From contig NZ_JAGSHX010000006.1 in NCBI RefSeq assembly GCF_018138715.1, positions 8,184,001 through 8,248,000 of the forward strand: DNA of 64,000 nt, written 5' to 3'. The stretch's first letter is position 1. Each line of letters opens with the position of its first letter. This document shows positions 8,086 through 17,526 of the stretch, piece after piece. The notes under the pieces are model-generated. The model saw nothing but the letters and a program-made list of their open reading frames with translations. It made no database searches and was not told the DNA's origin. Both the position numbers and the translations under genes were made by a program. This DNA comes from Streptomyces asiaticus (GTDB lineage: Bacteria > Actinomycetota > Actinomycetes > Streptomycetales > Streptomycetaceae).

Positions 8086-9018
8086 TCAGGCTGCGTGTGC
8101 CACGGTGAACCGCTCGACGGCGTCCCACAGTTCGCGCTCGCGCCGCGGGTCGTAGGACTCCTCCGACGACCGCGCCACCCGGGCGCGGTCGACGTAGGAG
8201 CCGGTCGGCGCCGCGGTCGTGCCCAGCACGACATCGGCGAGGTAGCGGCCCGCCGCGCCGCGGCCGGTGGCGAACGGCGTGAGGGCCATCACCGGCAGCA
8301 CGCGCCGCATGGCGAAGCGGGAGAGCGGACCGGCGTTGCGGGCGAGGCCGGTGCCGGGGACGAAACCGGGGTTGTACGCGATGGCGTCGATCCCGGCCGG
8401 AAGCCTCCGCGCGTACTCGTGCACGAGGTGGATGGCGGCCAGCTTGCTCGTCGAGTACGCGGTGCGCCCGCCCGCCGTGCCGGCCGGCTTGGCGAAGGCG
8501 CCCGGACGGGCCAGGACATCGGGGGAGTGCCAGACGGGGCCGGGCACCATGCCCATGTTGTGCCTGAAGTCCCCGAAGTGGGTGTCGCTGACGGTGATCA
8601 CGATCCGGGCGGGCGGGGCGAAGTGGTCCTGGAGCACCCGGACGAAGAGGTGGTTGGCCAGTACGTTGACGGCGAAGGTGGCCTCGTATCCGTCGGGGGA
8701 CTCGGTCAGCGCGTTGGTGTACTGCATCCCCGCGTTGCCCACGAAGCTACGCAGCGGTGGCAGATCACCGCGCTCCAGCCGGTCGCGGATCTCGGCGGCG
8801 GCGGAGCGGACGCTCTGGAGCGAGCCGAGGTCCGCAGGGACGTACGAGACCGTCTGCCCGCCCGTGGCGAGCTCCTCGGCGAGCCGGGCGCCGGAGGACG
8901 CGCGGGCCACGACGAGGAGGTGTGCGTCGGGCGACCGCCGCACGATGTGCTCCGCGGCGACGCGCCCGATCCCGCGGCTCGCGCCCGTCATCACGATGGT
9001 GTGCTGCGCAGCAGGCAT
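8086..9018 (-). CDS. short-chain dehydrogenase/reductase (SDR)
   Basis: The 310-residue protein has an N-terminal Rossmann motif TGASRGIG at about residues 10-17, the NAG motif (VGNAGMQY) near 90 and a catalytic YxxxK (YSTSK) near 185. It resembles the larger SDRs related to protochlorophyllide reductase and retinol dehydrogenase rather than the 250-residue classical form. AAGGAG precedes the ATG at 9018. The substrate is unknown. It is divergent from an XRE-type regulator, which probably controls it. Confidence 0.9.
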   Translation of the reverse strand: MPAAQHTIVMTGASRGIGRVAAEHIVRRSPDAHLLVVARASSGARLAEELATGGQTVSYVPADLGSLQSVRSAAAEIRDRLERGDLPPLRSFVGNAGMQYTNALTESPDGYEATFAVNVLANHLFVRVLQDHFAPPARIVITVSDTHFGDFRHNMGMVPGPVWHSPDVLARPGAFAKPAGTAGGRTAYSTSKLAAIHLVHEYARRLPAGIDAIAYNPGFVPGTGLARNAGPLSRFAMRRVLPVMALTPFATGRGAAGRYLADVVLGTTAAPTGSYVDRARVARSSEESYDPRRERELWDAVERFTVAHAA

Positions 9019-9168
9019 GGAAGGCTCCTTCGCTGGTCGGCCGATGGCGCCCGGCCGGGCGCGGCGGTTCCACGTTCGCCGCCCGTGCCCACGCCGGCCA
9101 GTGCCGTCCCCGTCACTAGGACCGGCAGTACCCAGGCTCATCCGGCGCCGCGCGGCGAGAATGCACCC

Positions 9169-10077
9169 ATGGCTTCCTCCCGCTCCGACTTCGCCGCGCT
9201 GCTGCGCGCCTGGCGCGACCGCCTCGCCCCGGCCGACGCCGGCTTCACCCCGAAGGCGAGCCGCCGCGCCCCGGGGCTGCGCCGCGAGGAGCTCGCCGAG
9301 CTGGCCGGGCTCTCCGTCGACTACATCCTGCGCCTGGAGCAGGGACGCGCGAAGCACCCCTCGGACCAGGTCGTCGGCGCCCTCGCCCGCGCCCTCCAGC
9401 TGTCCCGCGCCGAACGCGACCAGCTGTACCGGAGCGCCGGGCTGCTGCCGCCGCGGGACGGGACGGTCAGCTCCCACGTGCCCCCGGGCATCCAGCGGCT
9501 CGCGGCGCGCCTGGGCGACGTCCCGATCGGGGTGTTCACCGCCGACTGGACCCTGGTGTGGTGGAACGCGATGTGGAGCGCCCTGCACGGCGACCCCACC
9601 GTGCTCCCGGCCGCCGAACGCAACCTCGCCCGCGCCCTGTTCGGCACCGGTGCCGCCCGCGACCCGGTGCTCCGCGTCCGCCCCGAGCGCGGAACCGACA
9701 CCTTCGAAACCTCGATCGTGGCCGACCTCAAGGACGCCGTCTCCCGCTACCCCGCCGACGCCCGGCTCGCCCGTCTGGTGCGGGAACTCCGGGCGGAGTC
9801 CGAGGTCTTCGCCCACCACTGGGCCACCCGGGCGACCGCCGCCCAGCACACCTCGGACCGCAAGACGATCCGGCATCCGGAGATCGGCGACATCCTGCTC
9901 GACTGCGATGTGCTCATCGTCCCCGGCGCGGATCTGCGCATGGTCACCTACACGGCGGCGACCGGAACCAGCGACGCGGGCAAGCTGGACCTGCTCCGCG
10001 TCACCGGTCCCCACGGGTCAGGACGCGGGCAGCTCACCTCGGACCGTACGGGCCGCGGTGACCAGGTTCTCCAGTGA
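9169..10077 (+). CDS. XRE family regulator with MmyB-type ligand-binding domain
   Basis: The 302-residue protein begins with an XRE helix-turn-helix (about residues 8-80; [24 protein letters not shown]). It continues with the MmyB-like PAS-fold domain ([25 protein letters not shown]) typical of Streptomyces regulators that sit divergent to short-chain dehydrogenases. Family members appear to bind fatty-acid-like ligands. ATG at 9169 is chosen from the conserved start; a second ATG at 9161 is out of frame. The last 60 bases overlap the 3' end of metE in convergent orientation. The tail after about residue 285 is therefore constrained by metE coding and may be an extension. Confidence 0.9.
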   Translation: MASSRSDFAALLRAWRDRLAPADAGFTPKASRRAPGLRREELAELAGLSVDYILRLEQGRAKHPSDQVVGALARALQLSRAERDQLYRSAGLLPPRDGTVSSHVPPGIQRLAARLGDVPIGVFTADWTLVWWNAMWSALHGDPTVLPAAERNLARALFGTGAARDPVLRVRPERGTDTFETSIVADLKDAVSRYPADARLARLVRELRAESEVFAHHWATRATAAQHTSDRKTIRHPEIGDILLDCDVLIVPGADLRMVTYTAATGTSDAGKLDLLRVTGPHGSGRGQLTSDRTGRGDQVLQ

Positions 10078-12336
10078 GGCGCGGGTCTCCGGCCAGCCGC
10101 GGGTCTTCAGCCCGCAGTCGGGGTTGACCCACAGCCGCTCGGCCGGGATGGCCTTCAGCCCCGTCCGCAGCAGTTCGGCCGCCTCCTCCGCGCCGGGCAC
10201 CCGCGGGGAGTGGATGTCGTACACCCCGGGCCCGGCCTCGCGCGGATAGCCGTGGGCGGCGAGCTCGCGGGCCACCTGCATATGGGAGCGGGCGGCCTCC
10301 AGGCTGATGACATCGGCGTCGAGGTCGTCGATCGCCTGGACGATGTCGCCGAACTCGGCGTAGCACATATGGGTGTGGATCTGGGTGCCGGGGCGTACGC
10401 CGCCGGTGGTGAGCCGGAAGGCCTCGGTCGCCCAGGCCAGATAGGCGGGCCGGTCCGCCGTGCGCAGCGGCAGGGTCTCGCGCAGCGCGGGCTCGTCCAC
10501 CTGGATGACCGAGGTCCCGGCCGCCTCCAGGTCGTTCACCTCGTCGCGCAGGGCGAGCGCCACCTGGCGGGCGGTGTCGCCGCGGGGCTGGTCGTCGCGG
10601 ACGAAGGACCAGGCGAGCATGGTGACCGGTCCGGTGAGCATGCCCTTGACCGGGCGGTCGGTGAGCGACTGCGCGTACGCCGTCCAGCGCACCGTCATCG
10701 GCTCGGGGCGCGCGATGTCACCGGCCAGGATCGGCGGGCGGACGTAACGCGTGCCGTAGGACTGGACCCAGCCGTGCTGGGTGGCGAGGTAGCCGGTGAG
10801 CTGTTCGGCGAAGTACTGGACCATGTCGTTGCGCTCGGCCTCGCCGTGCACCAGCACATCCAGGCCGGTCTTCTCCTGGAAGGAGATCACCTCCTGGATC
10901 TCGGCCCTGATGCGCTCCTCGTACCCGGCCGTGTCGATCCGGCCCCCGCGCAGGTCGGCGCGGGCGGTGCGCAGTTCGCCGGTCTGCGGGAAGGAGCCGA
11001 TGGTGGTGGTCGGCAGCAGCGGCAGCCGGAGGTGGGCGCGCTGGGCCGCGGTGCGCTCGGCGTACGGCTGGGAGCGGCGGGCGTCGGCCTCGGTGACCGC
11101 GGCGGCGCGGGCGCGGACGGCCGGGTCGCGGGTGATGGGGGAGCCCGCGCGGGAGGCGAGATCGGCCCGGTTCGCGGCCAGCTCGGCGGTGATCGCGCCG
11201 GTGCCGCGGGCCAGGCCCCTGGCGAGGGTGACGATCTCCGCGGTCTTCTGCCGGGCGAAGGCCAGCCAGCGCAGGATCTGCGGTTCGATGTCCCGCTCGG
11301 GTGTCGTGTCGAGGGGGACGTGCAGCAGCGAGCAGGAGGCCGCCACATCGACCCGGTCCGCCAGGCCCAGCAGAGTGCCGAGCGTGGCCAGGGACTTCTC
11401 CAGGTCGTTGACCCAGATGTTGCGGCCGTTGACGACACCGGCGATCAGCCGCTTGCGGGGCAGTCCGCCGACGGCGGCCAGCGCGTCCAGATTCGCCGCG
11501 GCGGCCTCCGTGAAGTCCAGCGCCAGCCCCTCGACCGGGGCGTTGGCCAGCACCGGCAGCGCCTCGCCGAGGCGGTCGAAGTACGAGGCGACCAGCAGCT
11601 TCGGGCGGTCGGTGAGGGCGCCGAGGTCGCGATAGGCGCGGCCGGCCGCGTGCCGCTCGGCCGCGGTGCGGTCCTGGACCAGGGCGGGCTCGTCGAGCTG
11701 CACCCACTCGGCACCGGCCGCCCGCAGATCGGCCAGGACCTCGGCGTACACCGGAAGCAGCCGGTCCAGGAGGGTGAGCGGCTCGAAGTCCGCGGGCGCG
11801 TCGGGCGCGGGCTTGGCGAGCAGGAGGTAGGTGACGGGGCCGACGAGGACCGGCCGCGCGGCCGGCCCGAGGGCGAGGGCCTCCTTGAGCTCGGCGACCT
11901 GCTTGGCGGAGTCGGCCGTGAACACCGTGTCCGGGCCCAGCTCGGGGACCAGGTAGTGGTAGTTGGTGTCGAACCACTTGGTCATCTCCAGCGGCGCCAC
12001 GTCCTGTGTGCCCCGCGCCATCGCGAAGTACCCGTCGAGCGGGTCGGCGGCGACCGCGTCCCGGTGGCGGTCGGGGATGGCGCCGACCATGACGGTGGTG
12101 TCCAGCACATGGTCGTAGTACGAGAAGTCGCCGGTGGGGACCTCGTCGATGCCCGCCCCGGCCAGCTGGAGCCAGTTGGCGCGGCGCAGGTCGGCGGCGG
12201 TGGCCCTCAGCGCGTCGGCGGTGACGCGGCCCTTCCAGTAGCCCTCGATCGCCTTCTTCAGTTCCCGGTTCGGGCCCTGGCGGGGGTAGCCGTACACGGT
12301 GGCCCGTGCTGCCACGGCCGCGGACTTGGTGGTCAC
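10018..12336 (-). CDS. metE: cobalamin-independent methionine synthase
   Basis: The 772-residue protein has the two-domain layout and standard length of MetE, which transfers a methyl group from 5-methyltetrahydropteroyl-triglutamate to homocysteine in the cytosol. The N-terminal [14 protein letters not shown] signature is present. The zinc ligands are seen in the C-terminal half: [13 protein letters not shown] supplies His and Cys, GEAERNDM supplies Glu and [11 protein letters not shown] supplies Cys. A cobalamin riboswitch sits in its leader, so it should be switched off when B12 is plentiful and MetH can take over. It is convergent and overlapping by 60 bases with the XRE regulator. Confidence 0.98.
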   Translation of the reverse strand: MTTKSAAVAARATVYGYPRQGPNRELKKAIEGYWKGRVTADALRATAADLRRANWLQLAGAGIDEVPTGDFSYYDHVLDTTVMVGAIPDRHRDAVAADPLDGYFAMARGTQDVAPLEMTKWFDTNYHYLVPELGPDTVFTADSAKQVAELKEALALGPAARPVLVGPVTYLLLAKPAPDAPADFEPLTLLDRLLPVYAEVLADLRAAGAEWVQLDEPALVQDRTAAERHAAGRAYRDLGALTDRPKLLVASYFDRLGEALPVLANAPVEGLALDFTEAAAANLDALAAVGGLPRKRLIAGVVNGRNIWVNDLEKSLATLGTLLGLADRVDVAASCSLLHVPLDTTPERDIEPQILRWLAFARQKTAEIVTLARGLARGTGAITAELAANRADLASRAGSPITRDPAVRARAAAVTEADARRSQPYAERTAAQRAHLRLPLLPTTTIGSFPQTGELRTARADLRGGRIDTAGYEERIRAEIQEVISFQEKTGLDVLVHGEAERNDMVQYFAEQLTGYLATQHGWVQSYGTRYVRPPILAGDIARPEPMTVRWTAYAQSLTDRPVKGMLTGPVTMLAWSFVRDDQPRGDTARQVALALRDEVNDLEAAGTSVIQVDEPALRETLPLRTADRPAYLAWATEAFRLTTGGVRPGTQIHTHMCYAEFGDIVQAIDDLDADVISLEAARSHMQVARELAAHGYPREAGPGVYDIHSPRVPGAEEAAELLRTGLKAIPAERLWVNPDCGLKTRGWPETRASLENLVTAARTVRGELPAS

Positions 12337-12518
12337 GGAGATCTCCTTCGCGAGATGAATCCCTGAGGTCCCGGCGACGGGAGGAGGGCGCGAAGGGTGA
12401 CGGACCGGACGCCACGACGTCGCGCGGCAGGCGCGCGGTCGTCCGCCTGGTGCATGTTCGCCGACCCGCCCTCGAGGTCACCGGGATGTCCGCGCACGGG
12501 TGGTCCGTACGCGGGCAG

Positions 12519-12724
12519 ATGGCAGGTCTTCGGACTCACGGGCGCGCCCTCCTCAGGAGGACACCTACTGGCCGTCGCTTCCCAGGTCCCTCTCACCGGA
12601 CCCAGTGCGTATGACGGCGGTCGTTCCCGCTCACCGCTGCGGGGCAGTCCCGGATTCCCACCGGGTTCCCTCTTGCGACGTCCCGCCTGGCGGACGGGGC
12701 GAACCAGCTGCGCCGGCCAGCCTA
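12519..12724 (-). promoter_or_regulatory. cobalamin (adenosylcobalamin) riboswitch in the metE leader
   Basis: Read on the minus strand, the leader contains the conserved segments in order: GGGAACCCGGTGGGAATCC, then GGGACTGCCCCGC, a central region, the GCCAGTAG element and finally AGTCCGAAGACCTGCC. These are the hallmarks of the class I cobalamin riboswitch. It ends about 180 bases before the metE ATG, leaving room for an expression platform. Control of metE by such an element is known in Streptomyces; the boundaries are approximate. Confidence 0.93.
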
Positions 12725-12735
12725 CGGCATGGGAA

Positions 12736-12760
12736 ACCCCCGGCCGTGTCGGCCGGGGGT
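12736..12760 (-). terminator. hairpin terminator after the small secreted protein gene
   Basis: An 11-base-pair perfect stem (ACCCCCGGCCG and its complement) encloses a three-base loop, TGT. It lies 32 bases after the stop of the small secreted protein gene and just upstream of the metE riboswitch, so it would insulate metE. There is no long U-run, as is usual in Streptomyces. Confidence 0.75.
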
Positions 12761-12791
12761 GCCGCTCCTCACGGGCTCGTGGAGCGGGGGG

Positions 12792-13007
12792 TCAGCACGA
12801 GCTGGAGTCCGACTGGCCCACCAGATTGACCGGGACGGTGACGAAGGAGAACTGGTTGCTGGCGCATACGCCGGGGAAGGTCGTGGTCGTGCTGCTGGTG
12901 TTGTCGACGGTGACATCGGGGCCGTCCTCCGCGAGGGCACCGGTCGCGCCGACGGCGAGGGACGCGGCGGTGAGAGCGAGCGTGGACAGGGCGGTCCGCA
13001 TACGCAT
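12792..13007 (-). CDS. small secreted protein, unknown function
   Basis: The 71-residue product starts with a Sec signal peptide (MRMRTALSTLALTAASLAVG, cleavage near ALA-ED at about residue 26). This leaves a mature peptide of about 45 residues. The peptide carries a Thr/Ser-rich turn and two cysteines, one in the middle and one as the last residue, which could form a disulfide. AAGGAG lies six bases before the ATG. It is the size of chaplins and rodlins but lacks their recognisable patterns, so I do not assign it to either. Its own terminator and long upstream region suggest a monocistronic transcript. Confidence 0.75.
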   Translation of the reverse strand: MRMRTALSTLALTAASLAVGATGALAEDGPDVTVDNTSSTTTTFPGVCASNQFSFVTVPVNLVGQSDSSSC

Positions 13008-13321
13008 AGGAACTCCTTGCTGGGAATGAGCGGCCGGAAATGACCGGCTTCGCATGCATGGTGCCCCTTTGTCGGACGGATCGCGGCCCAACGTCCCCCC
13101 AATGGGGTAACGCGTCACCCGCTGTCACATCATGCGCCGCCGAGCCGTGCGTCGTCCTTGTCGACGAGGGTCTCGGAGAGCGAAGCGCGAGCATCAGTCT
13201 GCTGGCGATCTCGCTGGGCTCGGCGGGCCTCGGCGGGGCCTCTTCACGCGTCCATGGCGGTCGGCTCTGGCGCCTGCGGTCCCGTCGTCACCCGAGCCAT
13301 CGGTGAGCTGATTGCCTCAGC

Positions 13322-13363
13322 CGCAGATACGAGGGAAATTCAGATTTCTTCCTCGCATCTGCG
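13322..13363. repeat. hairpin in the long intergenic gap 13008-13444
   Basis: CGCAGAT at 13322-13328 pairs with ATCTGCG at 13357-13363. The stem continues inward with mismatches (CGAGG against CCTCG) to about 17 pairs around an AT-rich loop. It lies 80 bases before the molybdopterin-domain gene. The rest of the 437-base gap holds the divergent promoter regions of the secreted protein and the molybdopterin-domain gene; I see no convincing gene in it. Confidence 0.5.
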
Positions 13364-13444
13364 TGATCTTTGGTCTATCGGCATGGCATGTGCGTTTGCC
13401 TGGGATGGGTGTTCGGGTAACGCTCCTCCAGGAGGTGGTAGCCC

Positions 13445-13927
13445 GTGAGTGACTCCCTCGCAGCTGCCAGTACGGCCGCCGGTCCAATGGCGGAAGTCGC
13501 TCTCACCGGCGATCTGACCCGCCCCGCCCGGCTGACGGTGTCCGAGCTGCTCACCTGGCCCCAGCACCGGGCGCAGGTGAGCTTCGACTGCGCCACCAGC
13601 GGCATCCAGCGCCACCGCTTCACCGGGCCGTTCCTGCACGACGTCCTGGTCGCCGCCGGCCCCGGCTTCGACCCCGCCCGGCGCAAGGACCGGCTGCGCT
13701 TCCTGATCGCCGTACGCGGCGCGGACGGCCACCGCGCGCTGCTGTCCTGGGCCGAGATCGACCCGGACTTCGGCCGCGCCCCGGTCCTGCTCGCGGTCAC
13801 CATCGACGACACTCCGCTCGACCGCGCGGGCCCCCAGCTCGTCCTGCCCCAGGACCGCTGCGGCGCCCGGTACATCAGCGGCATCGAGGCGATCCGCGTG
13901 GACGGCGGATACACCGTCTGGACGTGA
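13445..13927 (+). CDS. small molybdopterin-dependent oxidoreductase domain protein
   Basis: The 160-residue protein matches the core of the sulfite-oxidase-type molybdopterin fold (LTVSELLTWPQH, FDCATSGIQRHRF, GPFLHDVL, and GPQLVLPQDRCGARYISGIEAI at the end). Cys49 in FDC sits where the molybdenum-ligating cysteine lies in this superfamily. It is about half the length of YedY and lacks a dimerisation domain and an export signal. Whether it binds a full cofactor is therefore uncertain. GTG at 13445 follows AGGAGGT. The ribosome-binding site argues that this short form is complete, not a fragment. Confidence 0.8.
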   Translation: MSDSLAAASTAAGPMAEVALTGDLTRPARLTVSELLTWPQHRAQVSFDCATSGIQRHRFTGPFLHDVLVAAGPGFDPARRKDRLRFLIAVRGADGHRALLSWAEIDPDFGRAPVLLAVTIDDTPLDRAGPQLVLPQDRCGARYISGIEAIRVDGGYTVWT

Positions 13928-13960
13928 TGGCCCCTGGTGGAGCCCGGTGGCGGCCGGGCG

Positions 13961-14812
13961 TCAGATCAGCGGACGGTACGCCGTGAGCGTGACGGACAGC
14001 GTCACATCGCAGGGCTCGGGCAGCCGCGCGATGCGCTCCTCCAGCCGCTCGCTCTGCTGATGCCAGGCGTTGGGGCCCATCCCCACCAGCTGCGGCAGGG
14101 CCTTGTGGTCCAGTGCCATGGTGCTCCGCGACCGCTCGCGGGCCACCTCGGTGAAATGCGCCGAGAGCCGGTCCGCCAGCCGCTCGTCCTTCTGCTCGCC
14201 CACCCGCAGCAGCCCCAGCGCCGCCACCAGTTCCCGTAGATGATCCGGCCGGGGCGTCACCACCAGCAGCACACCCTCGGGGCGCAGAATCCGCCGCAGC
14301 TCGGCCGGATTGCGCGGCGCGAAGACATTGAGGACCACCGACGCGGCCCCGTCGGCGAGCGGCAGCCCGTCCCAGGCGTCGGCCACCACCGCGCTGATCC
14401 GGGGGTGCGCCCGCGCGGCCCGGCGGGCGGCGAACTTGGAGATGTCGAGCAGGATCCCCTCGGAGTCCGGGAACTCCGACATCACCCGGGCAAGGTGATA
14501 GCCCGTGCCGCCACCGATGTCCACGACACAGCCGGGGTCCCCGCCCGCGGCCTCCGGTGCCGTCTCGCGCGCCAGCGCGGCCAGCGCCCCGGCGATCGGC
14601 GCGTAGTGACCGGCGGCCAGGAAGTCCGCGCGGGCCGCCACCATGGCGGCGGTGTCCGCGCTGAACTTGGCGGCGCCACGCAGCAGATTGACGTACCCCT
14701 GCTTCGCCACGTCGAAGTTGTGCCCCTGCGAGCACTCCAGCGTGCCGTCGGTCATCGTCATGGCGCCGGAGCAGTACGGGCAGTGAAGGTACCGAACCGC
14801 CTCTTTCCGCAT
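13961..14812 (-). CDS. 23S rRNA (guanine-N1)-methyltransferase, RlmA/TlrB type
   Basis: The 283-residue protein opens with a zinc-finger-like motif (Cys11, Cys14, Cys27, His31) followed by GYVNLL, both diagnostic of the RlmA(I)/RlmA(II) family. A class I SAM-binding domain follows, with VVDIGGGTGYHLARV and later VLNVFAPRNPAELRRILRPEG. The family methylates G745 or G748 in helix 35 of 23S rRNA; the G748 form (TlrB) gives tylosin resistance in macrolide producers. Sequence alone cannot tell the two apart, and no macrolide genes are nearby. ATG at 14812 is preferred over the upstream start because the zinc motif follows at once. Confidence 0.9.
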   Translation of the reverse strand: MRKEAVRYLHCPYCSGAMTMTDGTLECSQGHNFDVAKQGYVNLLRGAAKFSADTAAMVAARADFLAAGHYAPIAGALAALARETAPEAAGGDPGCVVDIGGGTGYHLARVMSEFPDSEGILLDISKFAARRAARAHPRISAVVADAWDGLPLADGAASVVLNVFAPRNPAELRRILRPEGVLLVVTPRPDHLRELVAALGLLRVGEQKDERLADRLSAHFTEVARERSRSTMALDHKALPQLVGMGPNAWHQQSERLEERIARLPEPCDVTLSVTLTAYRPLI

Positions 14813-14957
14813 CGTGTCCCCCGTTACCGCCGTTGTCCTGACAGGGTCCCAGCCTATGCGGATGATCCGGGGGTGCCGCACACCCGCCCCCTGCCGCGGC
14901 CGGCGGGCGCGCTCGTTCCTTCGCGGCCAGTCCGCCCGGCGCGGCCGCCCGGCGGCC

Positions 14958-16076
14958 TCAGCGGCGGCGGGCGGCGGCCTCGAAGCGGCCCACCCAGTAC
15001 GCGGTGCGGTCGAGATAGGCCGTCTCGGCCGCGCGGCCCGTCCGCCCGTACGCCCCGTTGTAGGTCCGGTAGCTCAGCGCCGTGGGTGGGGTGGCGGTGG
15101 CGGGTTCTATCTGGCTGCCCTCGTGCCACTCGTTGAACGAGGTGATCGAGACCCAGGTGGGCGGGCCCCCGTTGGCCGGGGAGAGGGCGTTGTTCCACTC
15201 CAGGTCGTAGGTGGCGCCGTCCGCGCGCTCCAGGGTGGGCGTGGTGTTGCCGGGCACGGCGCGGTCGTCGATGTAGCCGGGGCCGATGGACGGCGCCCAG
15301 ACCATGCCGTGGTCGCGGCAGTACGCGGCCGGACCGGCCCACTGCGGATTGTTGCCCGCGGCGATGGCGTCGTAGGTGTACATGCCGCCGAAGTGCGCCA
15401 CCTTTGACACGTCCGTGGTCTGGGCAAGCACGATCGCCCGGTCGGCCACCTGGTCCAGCGGGGTCCAGTCGGCGATCCGCAGGGACTCGAAGACGTAGTA
15501 CGCGCCACGGTTGCCGTGTGCCGCGTCCCGGTGGAAGGCCGGATGGCCGCCGTACCGCTGGATGAGATAGCCGATGTCGTCCACGACGGACCGCGCGGTG
15601 CGTCCGGCGTACGGCTCGATGTGCCAGGCCACCTCGAGCCCGTGTGCGGCCGCCGCGTCCAGGAGCAGCGGCACCCGCTGGTCCTCGTAGCCGCCCCGCC
15701 CCCACCAACTGGTGACGAGCACACCGGTGCGGGCCTGGGCCAGCCACCCCATGTGGCGGTCGACCACGGCGCGGTCGCCGGAGTCGTACGCACCGGCCAC
15801 CGGGTAGAAGTCGGAGCCGATCCGGTCGGGCGGGGTGAGGCCGCCCTGCGACCAGTGGCGCCAGGAGCCGCTGACCGCGGGGCTGCCGTACCAGGGGTAG
15901 GAGAAGATGTGCACGTCCGGCGAGGGCGCGAGCCGGGCCGCCGGTGAACTGGAGGCGGCGGGCACGGCGGCCGCCGCCCGGCCTTCCGCCGCGGCGGGGG
16001 ACCCGGCGCCCAGGGCGACGCCCGCGGCCGTGCGGGTCAGAAAGGTCCGGCGCGAGGTGCCGGGGCTCTGTGCCAT
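14958..16076 (-). CDS. exported GH99-like endo-mannosidase/mannanase family protein
   Basis: The 372-residue protein begins with a Tat signal (SRRTFLTRTAAG) and an Ala-rich cleavage region to about residue 48. The catalytic domain shows GH99 landmarks: IFSYPWYGSP near residue 56, the VTSWWGRGGYED segment near 120, HIEPY near 150 and SITSFNEWHEGSQIEP near 315. Family members cleave alpha-mannose linkages in N-glycans or fungal mannans with a retaining mechanism. It may therefore act on fungal or plant glycans outside the cell. It is divergent from the IclR regulator across a 252-base gap. Confidence 0.88.
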   Translation of the reverse strand: MAQSPGTSRRTFLTRTAAGVALGAGSPAAAEGRAAAAVPAASSSPAARLAPSPDVHIFSYPWYGSPAVSGSWRHWSQGGLTPPDRIGSDFYPVAGAYDSGDRAVVDRHMGWLAQARTGVLVTSWWGRGGYEDQRVPLLLDAAAAHGLEVAWHIEPYAGRTARSVVDDIGYLIQRYGGHPAFHRDAAHGNRGAYYVFESLRIADWTPLDQVADRAIVLAQTTDVSKVAHFGGMYTYDAIAAGNNPQWAGPAAYCRDHGMVWAPSIGPGYIDDRAVPGNTTPTLERADGATYDLEWNNALSPANGGPPTWVSITSFNEWHEGSQIEPATATPPTALSYRTYNGAYGRTGRAAETAYLDRTAYWVGRFEAAARRR

Positions 16077-16328
16077 CTCACGTTCCTTCCGTGGTGGAGG
16101 GGCACCTCGGAACCCTCGTCAGCGGGGGTCCTCGGGGCCGGCCGGCGCCGCCGCGTACAGCACATGGCTGTCTGCATATGAGCCCTCGCCCGATGCGAAG
16201 CGTTCAGGAAACCGAATGGCGTTGGAGTAACGGAACATAGGCTTGCCGTGATATAGCGTCAAGACGAGCTACGGAAGTTGTCGGGGGCCGGGGTCGGCGG
16301 GGCGCCGGGCCGGGGAGCGGAGGCTGGC

Positions 16329-17123
16329 GTGGAATCGGTGTCGGGAGCAGCGCGGGTCCGGCGTCACGAGGACGTCAAGTCCGCGGCGCGCGTCCTGGAA
16401 GTGCTCGAACTCCTGGGTGCCGAGGGCGCCCGGCTCTCGCTCGCCGACATGGCGAGCACCCTGTCCGTGCCCAAGAGCAGCCTGCACGCGGTGCTGCGCA
16501 CCATGGAGTCCCGCCGCTGGGTGGAGACCGACCCGTCCGGAACGCTGTACAGCCTCGGCCTCAAGGCGCTGCTGACCGGCACCGCCTATCTGGAGAGCGA
16601 CGACCTGGCCGGGATCGCCGGGCCCGTGCTCGACCTGCTGGCCGAGGAGACGGGCGAGGCCGTCCACCTCGGACGGCTGGACCACACCGATGTCGTCTAC
16701 CTGGCCAAGCGCGAATCCCGGCACGCCCTGCGGATGTACTCGGCGGTCGGCCGCCGGCTGCCCGCGCACGCCACCGCGCTCGGCAAGGCGATCCTGTCCC
16801 AGTACGACGCGGCGGAGGTCCAGCGCCGCCTCAACTGGCCGCTGGAGGCGCTGACTCCGAGCACCGTCACCGACCCGGACGAGCTCCTCGCCCAGCTCGC
16901 CGACGCCCGCAAGCGCGGCTGGGCGGCGGACGAGGGCGAGAGTTCGGTGGACATCCGCTGTGTGGCGGTCCCGCTCGGCACCGGGTACGGCGGCGGCGCC
17001 GCGATCAGCTGCTCGGCGCCGCGCAGCCGCATGGACGACGCCCGGCTGAGCGAGATCGCCGCCCATGTCACCGAGGCGGCCCACTCGTTGCGGACGCTGC
17101 TGAAGCGCCTCGGGGAGCACTGA
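16329..17123 (+). CDS. IclR family transcriptional regulator
   Basis: The 264-residue protein has an N-terminal winged helix (SAARVLEVLELLGAEGARLSLADMASTLSVPKSSLHAVLRTL-like, about residues 15-75) and a C-terminal IclR effector domain (AVHLGRLDHTDVVYLAKRES, AHATALGKAILS, GWAADEGESSVDIRCVAVPL). GTG at 16329 follows GGAGG at the right distance; a TTG 51 bases upstream is less likely. Such regulators control sugar-acid or aromatic catabolism. It lies upstream of an operator-like palindrome, a decayed enolase-superfamily gene and a Gfo/Idh dehydrogenase on the same strand. Confidence 0.93.
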   Translation: MESVSGAARVRRHEDVKSAARVLEVLELLGAEGARLSLADMASTLSVPKSSLHAVLRTMESRRWVETDPSGTLYSLGLKALLTGTAYLESDDLAGIAGPVLDLLAEETGEAVHLGRLDHTDVVYLAKRESRHALRMYSAVGRRLPAHATALGKAILSQYDAAEVQRRLNWPLEALTPSTVTDPDELLAQLADARKRGWAADEGESSVDIRCVAVPLGTGYGGGAAISCSAPRSRMDDARLSEIAAHVTEAAHSLRTLLKRLGEH

Positions 17124-17204
17124 GCCTCCGCACACCGCCGGGCGCCCGGGTCCGGCCGGATCCCGGTACGGACATTGACACCGCCCCTGAACCCTCTTTA
17201 CGTT

Positions 17205-17225
17205 CGAATGGACGATCGCCATTCG
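17205..17225. promoter_or_regulatory. CGAATGG-N7-CCATTCG palindrome, probable IclR operator
   Basis: Perfect 7-base arms at 17205-17211 and 17219-17225 lie 20 bases before the ATG at 17245 and just downstream of a possible -35 TTGACA at 17175-17180. A single matching half-site, CGAATGG, occurs at 16213-16219 upstream of the IclR gene itself, consistent with autoregulation. Confidence 0.55.
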
Positions 17226-17244
17226 GCTATGGGAATGGGAGCGT

Positions 17245-17526
17245 ATGTCCGCGCCGCGCGAGCCGCACCTCCCACTGGCAAAGGCCCCCTGGGCGGAGGA
17301 GCGCGGCGACAAGCTCCGCATCACCACCGTACGCACCTTCCTGACGGCGTCTCAGGGCTGTCTCGCCCCGCTGCTGCGCGGCCGCGACCCCAGCGATGTC
17401 GAGGACCTGCACCGTCTGGCCCTCAACCGGGAGCGTGCAGAGGCCGTGACGACGAACGAGACGAGCAGATGGGCGCCGCAGGCGCGGGGACTGACCGGGA
17501 GGGGACCACTGTGGGCGAGCCGCTGA
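17245..17526 (+). pseudogene. remnant of an enolase-superfamily (mannonate dehydratase/RspA-like) gene
   Basis: The 93-residue frame begins with KLRITTVRTFLTASQGC, which resembles the first strand of enolase-superfamily sugar-acid dehydratases. It then jumps directly to LAPLLRGRDPSDVEDLH, which resembles the LAPLLIGRDP...IEDLW segment normally found about 50-80 residues later. The following residues no longer fit and the catalytic barrel is absent. The simplest reading is an internal deletion plus loss of the 3' part. Its end overlaps the Gfo/Idh start by 16 bases. The family assignment is by eye and moderate. Confidence 0.5.

Noticed and set aside
10210..12366. A 718-codon plus-strand frame opposite metE
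   Set aside because: Composition and lack of motifs mark it as an antisense shadow; it also runs through the metE start.
13961..14812. The RlmA/TlrB-type methyltransferase as self-resistance for a macrolide cluster
   Set aside because: No polyketide synthase, glycosyltransferase or macrolide export gene is in the window; a housekeeping rRNA role is as likely.
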